Positions 24,366 to 34,164 of a stretch of DNA of 64,000 bases are shown piece by piece (the first letter of the stretch is position 1; every line of letters begins with the position of its first letter). This stretch comes from Sandaracinomonas limnophila (GTDB lineage: Bacteria > Bacteroidota > Bacteroidia > Cytophagales > Spirosomataceae). The DNA lies in NCBI RefSeq assembly GCF_004005965.1, contig NZ_SACY01000002.1, positions 434,001-498,000 of the forward strand. The letters are read 5' to 3'. The notes beneath the pieces were generated by a model. It was given only the letters and a program-made list of their open reading frames with translations, was not told the DNA's origin and did no database searches. Position numbers and translations under genes: made by a program.

Positions 24366-25451
24366 TTAGTTAACACTTACAGCTTCTGTAGCAGTACTAT
24401 CTACTGCAACTGGCTCAGCTGGAATATATTTTGCAGCTTTTGCTTTCAAATTTGCTGGTACTTTATCCAAATAAGTTGGATTTAAAGTTAAGAAAGGCTT
24501 TTGCTCTTTTTTCCATTTTTCATAATCAGCAGGCTCATCAACAAAAACAGTAATTGCCATACCGAAGTGACCTCTACCACAAATTTCAGTACAATTCAAT
24601 TTGAAGTTAAAGTCTGGATTATTCAATTTAGCACGCATTTCATCAGTTGACATGGTTGGAGTAAACCAAAACTTAGTTGGCATACCTGGCACTGCATCCA
24701 TTTTAACACGCTGATAAGGTAAATACACAGAGTGCAATACATCTTGTGCCTTTATTTTCAATAATACTGGCTTCCCTTTTGGAAGGTGAATTTCAGTTGC
24801 TGTAAAATCGTCAAATGAATTTTTATCAGCTAAATCAATTCCAATGCTATTGGTATCGTCAATCAACTTATAATTTGAGTTGCCTAGAGCATTGTCATCA
24901 TTACCAGCATAACGTACATACCAGCCAAATTGGTGACCTGTAATTTCAATTACTTCAGAAACTGAAGGTGCGGGAGAAGTAATTTCTCTCCATGTTCTCC
25001 AACCGGTAAAAACTAACACAGCCATTACAATCGCTGGAATGATTGTCCAAATAATTTCTAACTTATGATTAACAGGATAGAATGTTGCCTCATTTCCTCT
25101 CTTGTTGCGATATTTAAAAGCGAAGAAAAACAATAAAGTATTGGTAACAAATAAAGCCAAAGTAACAATCGCCATTGACATCCAGAACATATTGTCTGTC
25201 TTAATACCATGCTCAGAAGCAGCAACTGGTAAGAAATCAGGCTGAGAATCTAAAAATGACCAAACCCCACCAACTGTACCTAACAACCAGAAAATAATAA
25301 ATCCGATTGCATTTGTATTGTTGCTTGAATCTAATGGTGTACCATCATTTTCGCCACCTTTAATTTTATTACTTAGGCCTGCACTTTTGCTAATAACAGC
25401 AAAGGCTAATCCTAAAAATACTATAGACAAAAGACCAATTAGGTAATTCAT
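24366..25451 (-). CDS. ctaC: Cytochrome c oxidase subunit II (CuA)
   Basis: The 361-residue protein has four membrane segments at the N-terminus, two more than usual, then a periplasmic cupredoxin domain. The CuA site is CTEICGRGHFGM plus the upstream His in VLHSVYLPYQRVKMDAVPGM. HQFGWYVRYAG is the aromatic electron-entry patch. There is no C-terminal cytochrome c domain, so a separate c-type donor (ActE or ActA) must deliver electrons. It follows actF by 38 bases. Confidence 0.94.
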   Translation of the reverse strand: MNYLIGLLSIVFLGLAFAVISKSAGLSNKIKGGENDGTPLDSSNNTNAIGFIIFWLLGTVGGVWSFLDSQPDFLPVAASEHGIKTDNMFWMSMAIVTLALFVTNTLLFFFAFKYRNKRGNEATFYPVNHKLEIIWTIIPAIVMAVLVFTGWRTWREITSPAPSVSEVIEITGHQFGWYVRYAGNDDNALGNSNYKLIDDTNSIGIDLADKNSFDDFTATEIHLPKGKPVLLKIKAQDVLHSVYLPYQRVKMDAVPGMPTKFWFTPTMSTDEMRAKLNNPDFNFKLNCTEICGRGHFGMAITVFVDEPADYEKWKKEQKPFLTLNPTYLDKVPANLKAKAAKYIPAEPVAVDSTATEAVSVN

Positions 25452-25489
25452 AATATTAAATTTTGAATCGTTTTAAAATTTATTCGATA

Positions 25490-26851
25490 TTAAATATCGT
25501 GATGTAAAGCTTCTGGTAAGAACGGGTGATTTTTTGCAACCAAAGATGCCTTTGTAAGTTCCGCAGAAATCATGTAAATAAATGCAGAAGCAAAAACTGT
25601 AACCATTCCAAATTCTACTAAACCGTAACCTCCATGCTTACCTAAAACTCCTGGCATAATCATTTGATAGAAATCGATGTAATGACCAGCAATAATTAAA
25701 AATGCAGCAATCTTTAAGAAAATACGAGTTCTTTTCGCGTCACGAGTCATTAATACTAAGAAAGGTAATAAGAAGTTTAATAAAACCATCAAAACTTCAG
25801 AGGCCTTGTAAATTTTATCATGACCTTCCCAACGCTCTAAGAAATAAATAGATTCTTCAGGTAAATTAGCATAGTAAATCAATAAGAACTGCTCAAACCA
25901 AACATAAGACCAGAAAATTGAGAACGCAAACATAAATTTACCTAAATCATGTAAATGGTTTTCATTTACATAAGCCATTAAGCCTTTATCCTTTAAGTAT
26001 AGAATTGCTAAAACGATAACTGCATAAGTAGTCACATGCCATGAAGCAAACATATACCAACCAAACATAGTTGAGAACCAGTGCGTATCGATTGACATAA
26101 CCCAATCCCAAGCAAAAATTGAACTTGAAGCACCAAATACAACGATAAATGCCGTTCCAATTTTAACTTTTTGAGTGAATAAATCTGTTCCACCAATCAA
26201 ATCTTCTTCTAAAGATTTTTTGCGAAGCATATTCCATAGGATAATCCAAATTGCACCAAAACCTAATAAACGAATTAAGAAGAAGTTTTTGTTTAGGTAC
26301 CCAGATTTTCCAGCAATAATTTTATCATAATTAGCGTTTCCAACTTCTGTTACACCATGATGCATCCAATGGAAAATAACATCTCCTTTGAAGAAAAATA
26401 CTAAAGCTAAAATTGGTATAGAAACGAACAAAAACTTAGGAAATGCCTCAGGTACGCGTTTCATCACTGAAGACCAACCAGATTTAGTTAAATATTGTAA
26501 GGATACGAAAAACATACCAACAACCGCAATTCCAGTAAAGAATACAGCGTTCAACCAAACGTTTGCCCAGATACGGTTTGTCCAATCATAATGCTCTTCA
26601 GCACCTGCTTGATGTGAAACTGCACCACCAGAAACATGTGCTTGTGCTGCTTCATGGCCTGCTCCGGCTGCTTCATGGCCAGCAGCTGCAATTTCATGAC
26701 CACCTGACTCTCCTTTGGAAAGAAGATAGATACCTATGATTGTTGCAACCAAACCAACAATAAAAGCAATTATTACACGACGTTTACCTTCTGAAGTAAA
26801 TTCAAAATGCTCTTCAACGTTTGCTGGGGAAAAATGTGAATGTCCCGCCAT
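25490..26851 (-). CDS. actF: Alternative complex III, quinol-binding-like subunit ActF
   Basis: The 453-residue integral membrane protein has about ten helices. The last gene of the act set is normally ActF, an NrfD relative that pairs with ActC. WMHHG, WDWVMSIDTHWFSTMFGWYM and SYVWFEQFLLIYYANLPEES are typical of this subunit. After the first helix a loop reads GGHEIAAAGHEAAGAGHEAA and continues QAHVSGG, a His/Ala repeat discussed separately. It lies between actE and ctaC. Confidence 0.9.
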   Translation of the reverse strand: MAGHSHFSPANVEEHFEFTSEGKRRVIIAFIVGLVATIIGIYLLSKGESGGHEIAAAGHEAAGAGHEAAQAHVSGGAVSHQAGAEEHYDWTNRIWANVWLNAVFFTGIAVVGMFFVSLQYLTKSGWSSVMKRVPEAFPKFLFVSIPILALVFFFKGDVIFHWMHHGVTEVGNANYDKIIAGKSGYLNKNFFLIRLLGFGAIWIILWNMLRKKSLEEDLIGGTDLFTQKVKIGTAFIVVFGASSSIFAWDWVMSIDTHWFSTMFGWYMFASWHVTTYAVIVLAILYLKDKGLMAYVNENHLHDLGKFMFAFSIFWSYVWFEQFLLIYYANLPEESIYFLERWEGHDKIYKASEVLMVLLNFLLPFLVLMTRDAKRTRIFLKIAAFLIIAGHYIDFYQMIMPGVLGKHGGYGLVEFGMVTVFASAFIYMISAELTKASLVAKNHPFLPEALHHDI

Positions 26852-26881
26852 CTTATTCTATTTTTAAATTAAATTGTAATA

Positions 26882-27493
26882 TTATTGTTTTTGTAATTCG
26901 TGTACATAAAGTACAATCTTCCATCTATTTTGTGGAGAAACTTGAGAACCATGTGGCCACATACGACCTTTACCATTTGTTATTACATGGTAAATATGTC
27001 CATCGTTCATTGTTTTCAAAGCATCAGAAGAATAAACCGGTACACCTTTATAGGCTTTTCCTGCTAAACCATCTCCTTTACCTGTTTCACCATGGCAATG
27101 CTGACAAAAACGCTCATATTGTACCTTTCCAGCCTCAATATTTTCAGGGGTAGCTTCTAAAGGGTTTTTTAAAGCAGCCTCTGAATAAGAAATACTGTCA
27201 TGCGGAATACCACGAGAAATCAAATCTTGGTCTAACAAAGCTTTCTTTAAGCTATCAGGACCCGAGAATTTGTTTCTAGCAACAGTACCTTTTACAGGTA
27301 AACGCATGTTCATTCCATGAGGGTTAATAGTATTTGTATCTCCTTCTGTTTGAGACATTGGCTCATACGCAACAGAATGGTACATATTAGGCGCAAATTC
27401 AGTTCCCGTATCATTCGGATCCGAACCGCAAGAACTTAAAATTCCTGCTACTAAACCTGCTACTATAAGGATTTTGCTATTTTTAACTAACAT
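26882..27493 (-). CDS. actE: Alternative complex III mono-haem cytochrome c, ActE lipoprotein
   Basis: The protein has 203 residues from the ATG at 27493 (MLVKNSKILIVAGLVAG). The longer frame overlaps actD by 11 bases and lacks a good signal start. ILSSCGSD is a lipobox, so the protein is probably anchored. One haem site, FCQHCHGETGKGDGLAG, lies near residue 120, and the distal Met is probably in KGRMWPHGSQ. It transfers electrons from the complex to the oxidase. Confidence 0.9.
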   Translation of the reverse strand: MLVKNSKILIVAGLVAGILSSCGSDPNDTGTEFAPNMYHSVAYEPMSQTEGDTNTINPHGMNMRLPVKGTVARNKFSGPDSLKKALLDQDLISRGIPHDSISYSEAALKNPLEATPENIEAGKVQYERFCQHCHGETGKGDGLAGKAYKGVPVYSSDALKTMNDGHIYHVITNGKGRMWPHGSQVSPQNRWKIVLYVHELQKQ

Positions 27494-27527
27494 CGTCTTA
27501 TATTTCTCTAGAACGTTTGTTCTGGTT

Positions 27528-28046
27528 TTATTTAACATTAACTTCTATCGCACCTGAACTTTTCAGTGCTTTTGTAATTTCATCCTGACCCAATTTATTT
27601 TTATCTAAATTGATCGCCATTACAAATTTATCATCTGTAATACGTAAATCAAGAGGTTCTACATTATTCCCAGGGAACAAGTTATTTGAAATACAAAATG
27701 TAATTACCAAACCAAAGGCGGTAAATAATACAGTACCTTCAAATGTTACTGGTATCCAGTTTGGAAGGGCAAAGAAATCTTTACCACCAATGATCATTGG
27801 CCAATCAAAAACCATTGTATAGCTGATTAATGATAAAGCACATATCATACCCAAGGTACCAAACATAAAAGCAGCAATTGGTAAACGTGTACGCTCATGC
27901 CCAATAGCCGTATCCAATCCGTGAATTGGAAAAGGAGTATAAACTTCATCAATTTTGATGCCCTTTGATTTTACCTCGCTTACAGCGTGTAAAACTTCGT
28001 CCTCATCATCAAAAACTCCTAAAATATAATTAGTTGTAGAACTCAT
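27528..28046 (-). CDS. actD: Alternative complex III subunit ActD (DUF3341)
   Basis: The protein has 172 residues. An N-terminal ferredoxin-like region (YILGVFDDEDEVLHAVSEVK) is followed by YTPFPIHGLDTAIG, the DUF3341 signature, and two membrane helices. It packs beside ActC in known ACIII structures and has no cofactor. The order actC-actD-actE is canonical. Confidence 0.92.
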   Translation of the reverse strand: MSSTTNYILGVFDDEDEVLHAVSEVKSKGIKIDEVYTPFPIHGLDTAIGHERTRLPIAAFMFGTLGMICALSLISYTMVFDWPMIIGGKDFFALPNWIPVTFEGTVLFTAFGLVITFCISNNLFPGNNVEPLDLRITDDKFVMAINLDKNKLGQDEITKALKSSGAIEVNVK

Positions 28047-28075
28047 AATTATTTTATTTCTGAATGCTAAAAATC

Positions 28076-29473
28076 TTATTCTTCTGATTTACTTTTCTTT
28101 GCTACTTTTTTCGGAAAATTTGACGAAACCCCCTTCATAACCGACTTAACCTCTGCCATATTTACAACTGGCAAGAACTTAGCAAATAAAAAGAATAACG
28201 TAAAGAATAAGCCGAAAGAGAAGATGTAATCACCAATATCATACATAGTCGGAGAGAACATTGCCCAAGATGATGGTAAATAATCTCTATGCAAAGAAGT
28301 AACAATAATTACAAAACGCTCAAACCACATACCAACGTTTACAACGATAGATAAGAAGAAAGAAACCATTAGGTTGGTACGAATCGACTTAAACCAGAAC
28401 AATTGTGGAGAAATTACGTTACAAGTCATCATCATCCAATATGCCCACCAATAAGGACCCGTAGCACGGTTGATAAATGCATAACTTTCGTATTCAACTC
28501 CAGAATACCAAGCAATAAAGAACTCTGTTAAATAGGCAATACCTACTACCGAACCCGTAACAGTTACAACGATATTCATCATTTCGATATGCTCAATAGT
28601 GATATAATCTTCTAATTTGAACACAACACGAGTGATTAATAACAATGTCTGTACCATGGCAAATCCTGAGAAAATCGCACCTGCCACGAAATATGGAGGG
28701 AAGATTGTTGTATGCCATCCTGGAATTACTGAAGTAGCAAAGTCCATAGATACAATCGTGTGTACAGAAAGTACTAAAGGAGTAGAGATACCTGCTAAAA
28801 TCAATGACATGTACTCATAACGAGCCCAAGTTTTTGCAGAACCGGTCCAGCCCAAACTGAATAAACCATACCAGAATTTTCTTCCTTTAGTGGTTGCTCT
28901 ATCACGAATAGTTGCCAAATCTGGCACTAAACCCATATACCAGAATAATAAAGAAACTGATAAATAAGTAGAGATTGCAAATACGTCCCAAACCAATGGT
29001 GAGTTAAAGTTAACCCATAATGAACCAAAAGCATTTGGAAGTGGTAAAGCCCAATGAGCTAACCAAGGACGACCCATGTGAGCTAAGATAAAGGATGCAG
29101 CACAAAGTACGGCAAAGATTGTCATTGCTTCAGCAGAACGGTTGATAGAAGTTCTCCATTTTTGACGGAACAACAACAATACTGCAGAGATCAATGTACC
29201 GGCGTGACCAATACCCACCCACCATACGAAGTTGGTGATATCCCAAGCCCAACCTACTGTTTTATTCAATCCCCAAACACCAATTCCTTGCCACCAAGTA
29301 TAAAACAAACAATACGCTCCATAAGCGAAGATTACGCAAGAGATTGCAAAAGCAATTTTCCACTCTTTTGTTGGTTCTCCCTCAACCTGCTTACAAATAT
29401 CGTGAGTAACATCTGAATAAGATTTGCCTCCGGTAACCAGGTGCTCTCTTATGGGTGATACAACGTGCGACAT
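28076..29473 (-). CDS. actC: Alternative complex III quinol-binding subunit ActC (NrfD-like)
   Basis: The 465-residue protein has about ten helices of the NrfD/PsrC type. [20 protein letters not shown] and [15 protein letters not shown], then [16 protein letters not shown], show the expected quinol-site His and Asp region. [20 protein letters not shown] follows near residue 245. It oxidises menaquinol and passes electrons to the ActB iron-sulphur clusters. Confidence 0.94.
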   Translation of the reverse strand: MSHVVSPIREHLVTGGKSYSDVTHDICKQVEGEPTKEWKIAFAISCVIFAYGAYCLFYTWWQGIGVWGLNKTVGWAWDITNFVWWVGIGHAGTLISAVLLLFRQKWRTSINRSAEAMTIFAVLCAASFILAHMGRPWLAHWALPLPNAFGSLWVNFNSPLVWDVFAISTYLSVSLLFWYMGLVPDLATIRDRATTKGRKFWYGLFSLGWTGSAKTWARYEYMSLILAGISTPLVLSVHTIVSMDFATSVIPGWHTTIFPPYFVAGAIFSGFAMVQTLLLITRVVFKLEDYITIEHIEMMNIVVTVTGSVVGIAYLTEFFIAWYSGVEYESYAFINRATGPYWWAYWMMMTCNVISPQLFWFKSIRTNLMVSFFLSIVVNVGMWFERFVIIVTSLHRDYLPSSWAMFSPTMYDIGDYIFSFGLFFTLFFLFAKFLPVVNMAEVKSVMKGVSSNFPKKVAKKSKSEE

Positions 29474-29508
29474 ATATTTTTAAATTTTAAGTTCTAAATT
29501 TTTATTAA

Positions 29509-32500
29509 TTACGCTTCACTGTGTTTTTTAGCTTCCTTGTTTCTCACCTTCATTAAGTAAGAAATATTTGGCTTAACATTGATTTCTTCAATTACTCCGT
29601 AAGCTCTTCCTTCTCTCTCTTCTGCCAATAAAACTGAAATTGCTGATTTCGGGTCATTCATATCACCAAATGTGATTGCATTAGTAGGGCAAGATTGAGC
29701 ACAAGCGATTTCGATTTCTCCGTCAATTGGTCTTCTCTTCTCTTTCTTCGCTGCTAACTTACCTTCCTGAATACGTTGAACACACATTGAACATTTTTCC
29801 ATAACCCCACGTGAACGAACTGTTACATCTGGGTTAATCACCATACGACCTAAGTCATTGTTGAAATTGAAATCGTATTCATCTGTTTGGAAATAACGGA
29901 ACCAGTTGAAACGACGAACTTTGTATGGACAGTTATTTGCACAATAACGAGTACCAATACAACGGTTGTAAGTCATTTGGTTCAATCCTTCTGATGAGTG
30001 AGTAGTTGCTAAAACTGGACAAACTGTCTCACAAGGAGCATTGTTACAGTGCTGACATAACATAGGTTGGAATACAACCTCTGGATTATCAGAAGCAACT
30101 TCTAATCCTTTTAAATCTTCTACTTCTGCATCTGAAGAATAATAACGGTCGATACGCATCCAATGCATCTCACGACGATTAATTACCTCCTGACGACCAA
30201 CTACGGCGATGTTGTTTTCCGCATTACATGAAACCACACAAGCAGAACATCCAGTACAAGTATTTAAGTCGATTACCATTCCCCATGCGTGGTTGTTGTA
30301 ATCGTGTCCATTCCACAAGGAAAGATCTGTAGCTTTTTTCTTTCCTTCAGAAGTTAAAACTTCAGGAACAAAGCGACCAGACATTGGATTTTTAACAAAC
30401 TCTCCTAAAACAGTTTCTTGAACTACTGCCTGACGAGCCATTACTGTGTTGTGCGTTTGAGTTTGAGCGATAGCCTTCTCCTCACCTGTGGATGTTACTG
30501 AAACACCTTTAGTACAAGCACCTACACAAGCACCGTTAACCTCTGTAATAAATGGATAAGCATTAACACCTACCCCATTTGCAGATTTACCAGCCTTCGC
30601 ACGACCGTAACCGATAGAAATGGCTACCGTATCGTTGGCTTGGCCTGGTTGAACTAAAACTGGAAGACTAACTTCAGTTCCATTTGCTGAAACCTTAACT
30701 ACATCTCCTTGTTTTAAATTTAATTTAGTTGCAGTTGGTTGCGAAATAGATGCATAATTGTCCCAACATGCTTTTGATACTGGCTCAGGGAATTCTTGCA
30801 ACCATGGATTGTTTGCCTGGGAACCAGTTCCCAAACCAACTTTCTCATAAACTGCTAATTCTAAATCAGAACCATTTGAATATGCTTTTGAAATGGCAGC
30901 AGCAGCTTCTGCAGTATTAACTGCTGGGCTAGCTGAAGAAACAGTAGCATTCCCACCAAATACACCATCGTGTAATGCAGTTTTCCATGCTAAAGATCCC
31001 GACTTTAAGATTGTCGACTCCCAATTTCTCTCTAAATAAGTTGCGTAATCAGTCGTATTTCCAGCCCAAGTCAAGAAAGAATCTTGTGCCTGACGAGTTT
31101 TGAAAATAGTTGAAATAGTAGGTTGAACTAAAGAATAGAATCCAGTTTTGGGCTCAGCATCGTTCCAAGATTCTAAGTAATGAGAATCTGGAGCATTGTA
31201 CTGACAAAGAGAACCTGTTTCATCTGCTCTATCATTTGTAGAAAGAGTTAATTCAACTTTTGCTAATGCAGCACCTAATTTAGCCCCCATTGGATGGTTG
31301 TAAACTGGATTTGCATTGTAGAAAATTACTGCAGAAACTTTACCTGCAGAAACTTCATTGATAAAATTTGACATTGCCATGTCATTACCTTGACGGTAAT
31401 TTACAGCAACACCTGTATTAATTGTAGCACCATAAGCACCTACTAAAGCATTTGTTGCAGCAACAATCTTTTGAACTTGAGGATCATTCGAACCAGAAAC
31501 AACGATTGAAGCACCTTTTGATTTAACCAAATCTTTAGCAGCAGCTTCTAAATGATCAATTTTTACAGAAGTACCAGCTACAGTAGCAGCACCTGTTAAT
31601 TTTGCCACGGCATTGTAAAGAGCAACAGCCACTAAACCTTCTTGGGAAGGCTTGTAGGCAGAACGGTAATCTGCGTTTGCACCTGTATTTGATAAAATTG
31701 TTTCAAATTGGTAGTGACGAGACATTTCTTTCTTGCCATCTTTTCCAGAACCCACACGACGAGTTTCAGCCCATTGGCCAGCAAACTCAGTTGGAGCTAC
31801 CCAAGTACCTAAGAAATCGGCACCTAAAGAAACAATTGTTTTTGCTTTTGAGAAATCAATTGATGGAATGATACCTCCATGAGCAACTGAAAGGCCGTAT
31901 GCAGAGTTTGCATCATATACTACATGTTGTGTAGTTGGATATTTTGCGGTAAACTCAGCAATTACCTTCTTAGTTGTTGGAGATAATATTGTATTCGAAA
32001 CAATACGAATTTGACCACCTTTTGCAGCAATTGCCGACAATTTAGCAACAAACTCCTTATCTAATTGGACCCAATCAGTAGCTTTGCCACCTGCTTGAGG
32101 TCCTTTTAATTTTTCATTATCGTATAAACTCAAAACTGAGGCTTGAGCTCTTGCAGACAATGCACCTTTAGAAACTGGAGAAAGTTTATTACCCTCAATT
32201 TTGATCGGGCGACCTTCTCTTGTTTTCACTAACACAGAAGCATATTCACCTCCGTCAGTAAATGTAGAAGCGTACCAGTTTGCGATAGTTGGCTCTACAT
32301 CTTCAGGCTTGTTTAAATAAGGAATGGTATTTTTAACGGGAGCTTCGCAGGCAGCCAATGAAACAGCTGCAACCCCAAATCCTAACACCTTTAAGAAATC
32401 ACGACGATGTGTACCCGTTCCATCAACTAATGAATCCCCTTTGGAATCATTTTCAGATGGCATGTTACCAAACTCGTTGTGGATATTCTTTACGAATGAT

Positions 32501-32556
32501 GGATCATTGGTTAACTCCTCAATCCCTTTCCAATACCTCTTGTTCGAATTTTCCAT
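29509..32556 (-). CDS. actB: Alternative complex III iron-sulphur/molybdopterin-like subunit ActB
   Basis: The 1015-residue protein has a Tat-type N-terminus, THRRDFLKVLGFGVAAVSLA, ending in a lipobox-like AAC. Residues about 75-700 form a molybdopterin-oxidoreductase-like fold without obvious cofactor residues, as in known ActB. The C-terminal ferredoxin part carries CTGCSACVVSC, CQHCNNAPCETVCPV, YCANNCPYKVRRFNWF and CSMCVQRIQ with a final CAQSCPTNAITFGD. That is enough for four clusters. It follows actA by 44 bases. Confidence 0.95.
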   Translation of the reverse strand: MENSNKRYWKGIEELTNDPSFVKNIHNEFGNMPSENDSKGDSLVDGTGTHRRDFLKVLGFGVAAVSLAACEAPVKNTIPYLNKPEDVEPTIANWYASTFTDGGEYASVLVKTREGRPIKIEGNKLSPVSKGALSARAQASVLSLYDNEKLKGPQAGGKATDWVQLDKEFVAKLSAIAAKGGQIRIVSNTILSPTTKKVIAEFTAKYPTTQHVVYDANSAYGLSVAHGGIIPSIDFSKAKTIVSLGADFLGTWVAPTEFAGQWAETRRVGSGKDGKKEMSRHYQFETILSNTGANADYRSAYKPSQEGLVAVALYNAVAKLTGAATVAGTSVKIDHLEAAAKDLVKSKGASIVVSGSNDPQVQKIVAATNALVGAYGATINTGVAVNYRQGNDMAMSNFINEVSAGKVSAVIFYNANPVYNHPMGAKLGAALAKVELTLSTNDRADETGSLCQYNAPDSHYLESWNDAEPKTGFYSLVQPTISTIFKTRQAQDSFLTWAGNTTDYATYLERNWESTILKSGSLAWKTALHDGVFGGNATVSSASPAVNTAEAAAAISKAYSNGSDLELAVYEKVGLGTGSQANNPWLQEFPEPVSKACWDNYASISQPTATKLNLKQGDVVKVSANGTEVSLPVLVQPGQANDTVAISIGYGRAKAGKSANGVGVNAYPFITEVNGACVGACTKGVSVTSTGEEKAIAQTQTHNTVMARQAVVQETVLGEFVKNPMSGRFVPEVLTSEGKKKATDLSLWNGHDYNNHAWGMVIDLNTCTGCSACVVSCNAENNIAVVGRQEVINRREMHWMRIDRYYSSDAEVEDLKGLEVASDNPEVVFQPMLCQHCNNAPCETVCPVLATTHSSEGLNQMTYNRCIGTRYCANNCPYKVRRFNWFRYFQTDEYDFNFNNDLGRMVINPDVTVRSRGVMEKCSMCVQRIQEGKLAAKKEKRRPIDGEIEIACAQSCPTNAITFGDMNDPKSAISVLLAEEREGRAYGVIEEINVKPNISYLMKVRNKEAKKHSEA

Positions 32557-32600
32557 ATAATTTTTCTTATTCAGAATAATTTTGAATCGATTTTAATTTA

Positions 32601-33803
32601 TTAATAGTGACACTTAGAACATTCTAAACCACCAATATTTTGCACTTTCAAAGGAGTCTTGCTATCCTTATTATGTAATTCTACTAATTTATCGTAGTAG
32701 GCGTTTCCTTTTGAATTAACATCAGTTTCACGGTGACAATCAATACACCATCCCATTGTCAAAGAAGAACGTTGCTCTACAACTTCCATTTTGTCGATAT
32801 CTCCGTGACAGTTCTTACACTCTAAACCTCCCACATTTGTATGTTGAGAGTGATTGAAGTATGCTAAATCTGGCAAATTGTGTACACGAACCCATTGTAT
32901 TGGCTCATCTTTTTCAATTGCACGGTAGATTTTTTGAATTTCTGGAGACTCTCTTTTGATTGCATTATGGCAGTTCATACAGATGTTTGCAGAAGGAACG
33001 TTTGCCCCTTTTCCAGAATAAACCCCCGTATGGCAATAATTACAATTGATTTGGTATTGTCCTGCGTGCAATTTGTGAGAAAACTTAATTGGTTGCTCTG
33101 GAGCATATCCTTGGTGGATACCTACACCGTAAGCTGCATCAATAGTTGCTTTACCTCCAAATAATAAGATTAAAACAATAACACCCGTTTTAATTGCTGA
33201 ATTTGCAGCCATTGCTTTGATGTTATCTTGGATACGCTTTGCTAATGGAGTTTCGTCTTGCGCTTCACCTGATGCTAATTTAGATAAGGTATTAACAATT
33301 GACAATAAAGCAACCAAAACTAAAACCATAATAAGCAACAAACCAACTAACAAACCTTCCATCATTCCGCCAGAAGATTGTGCAGGAGCTGCTGCTGCGC
33401 CTTCTGCAGGTGCTGCCCCAGCCGCTGGTGCTGCAGGTGCTGCATTTGCTGCATCAATATATGCAACGATCCCTTTAATTTGATCATCTGAGAAATTAGG
33501 ATAAGGAGTCATAGCGGCCTTATTGAATTTCGTATACAAATCATTTGCATACTTATCTCCGGAACCGATTACTGCCTGTGGATTATGTACCCACTTGATG
33601 ATCCAGTCGATTGGACGGCGCTCAGAAATACCCTTTAAACCAGGTCCTACCAACACTTCATCGCTGGTATTGTGACAAGCCGCACAGTTGTTTTTAAACA
33701 ATGTTTCTCCCTCTGCTGCATCTTGTGCAAACACCACATTACTCGAAAATAATAGTGCTAGAGAAAAAAGAAATGTAACAAGCGTTATTTTTCTGTTGAA
33801 CAT
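32601..33803 (-). CDS. actA: Alternative complex III multihaem cytochrome c, ActA, with fused N-terminal cytochrome c
   Basis: The protein has 400 residues with a signal peptide (MFNRKITLVTFLFSLALLFS). There are six CxxCH sites: CAACH near residue 41, then CNYCH, CMNCH, CKNCH, CIDCH and CSKCH in the C-terminal half. Canonical ActA has five. The first one belongs to a separate mono-haem domain (AAEGETLFKNNCAACHN), joined by an Ala/Pro linker and one membrane helix (GLLVGLLLIMVLVLVALLS). A second helix precedes the five-haem part. It is the first gene of the respiratory operon. Confidence 0.95.
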   Translation of the reverse strand: MFNRKITLVTFLFSLALLFSSNVVFAQDAAEGETLFKNNCAACHNTSDEVLVGPGLKGISERRPIDWIIKWVHNPQAVIGSGDKYANDLYTKFNKAAMTPYPNFSDDQIKGIVAYIDAANAAPAAPAAGAAPAEGAAAAPAQSSGGMMEGLLVGLLLIMVLVLVALLSIVNTLSKLASGEAQDETPLAKRIQDNIKAMAANSAIKTGVIVLILLFGGKATIDAAYGVGIHQGYAPEQPIKFSHKLHAGQYQINCNYCHTGVYSGKGANVPSANICMNCHNAIKRESPEIQKIYRAIEKDEPIQWVRVHNLPDLAYFNHSQHTNVGGLECKNCHGDIDKMEVVEQRSSLTMGWCIDCHRETDVNSKGNAYYDKLVELHNKDSKTPLKVQNIGGLECSKCHY

Positions 33804-33834
33804 AATTATAGAAATCTCATTTTAATTCAGTCCG

Positions 33835-33865
33835 CAAAGCTACAAATCGAAAAGTTTGTATGCAA
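33835..33865 (-). promoter_or_regulatory. Putative promoter of act/cta respiratory operon
   Basis: On the minus strand, TTG (33863-33865) is followed after 20 bases by TAGCTTTG (33835-33842), a perfect TAnnTTTG match. It lies 31 bases before the actA ATG. No other strong promoter is visible until after ctaD, so it may serve actA to ctaD and beyond. Confidence 0.7.
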
Positions 33866-34000
33866 TTTATTTTTAATCGTTTTTCAGGAATTTTTAAGAA
33901 GTTGCGGCTTATTTAAAACATTTCTAAATAAGTGTTTTATAAATTTGAACTTTTCTAAGAAAAATTGGACTGTAATAGAATAGATTGTAAGAAAACAAAA

Positions 34001-34024
34001 AAACCTTCCGTTTCGGGAAGGTTT
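34001..34024 (-). terminator. Terminator after tRNA-Cys
   Basis: AAACCTTCC pairs with GGAAGGTTT around a short loop. T-runs on both sides make it usable in both directions. It ends about ten bases downstream of tRNA-Cys on the minus strand. Confidence 0.85.
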
Positions 34025-34034
34025 TTATTAGGTG

Positions 34035-34105
34035 AGGCTTCGAGCGGATTCGAACCGCTGTACAAGGTTTTGCAGACCTCTGCCTAGCCACTCGGCCACA
34101 AAGCC
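34035..34105 (-). tRNA. tRNA-Cys (anticodon GCA)
   Basis: This is a 71-base cloverleaf with acceptor GGCTTTG/CGAAGCC and discriminator U, as required for Cys. The anticodon loop is CTGCAAA within GAGGT/ACCTT stems and the T arm is CAGCGGTTCGAATCCGCT. CCA is not encoded. Confidence 0.95.
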
Positions 34106-34164
34106 CTTTAATTGGGATTGCAAAAATAAGCTTTTGTTTGGGATTTACCAAATTTGCCAGGTAA

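Noticed and set aside
33217-33483. Plus-strand Ala/Pro-rich ORF of 88 codons
   Set aside because: It is the antisense reading of the Ala/Pro linker of ActA.
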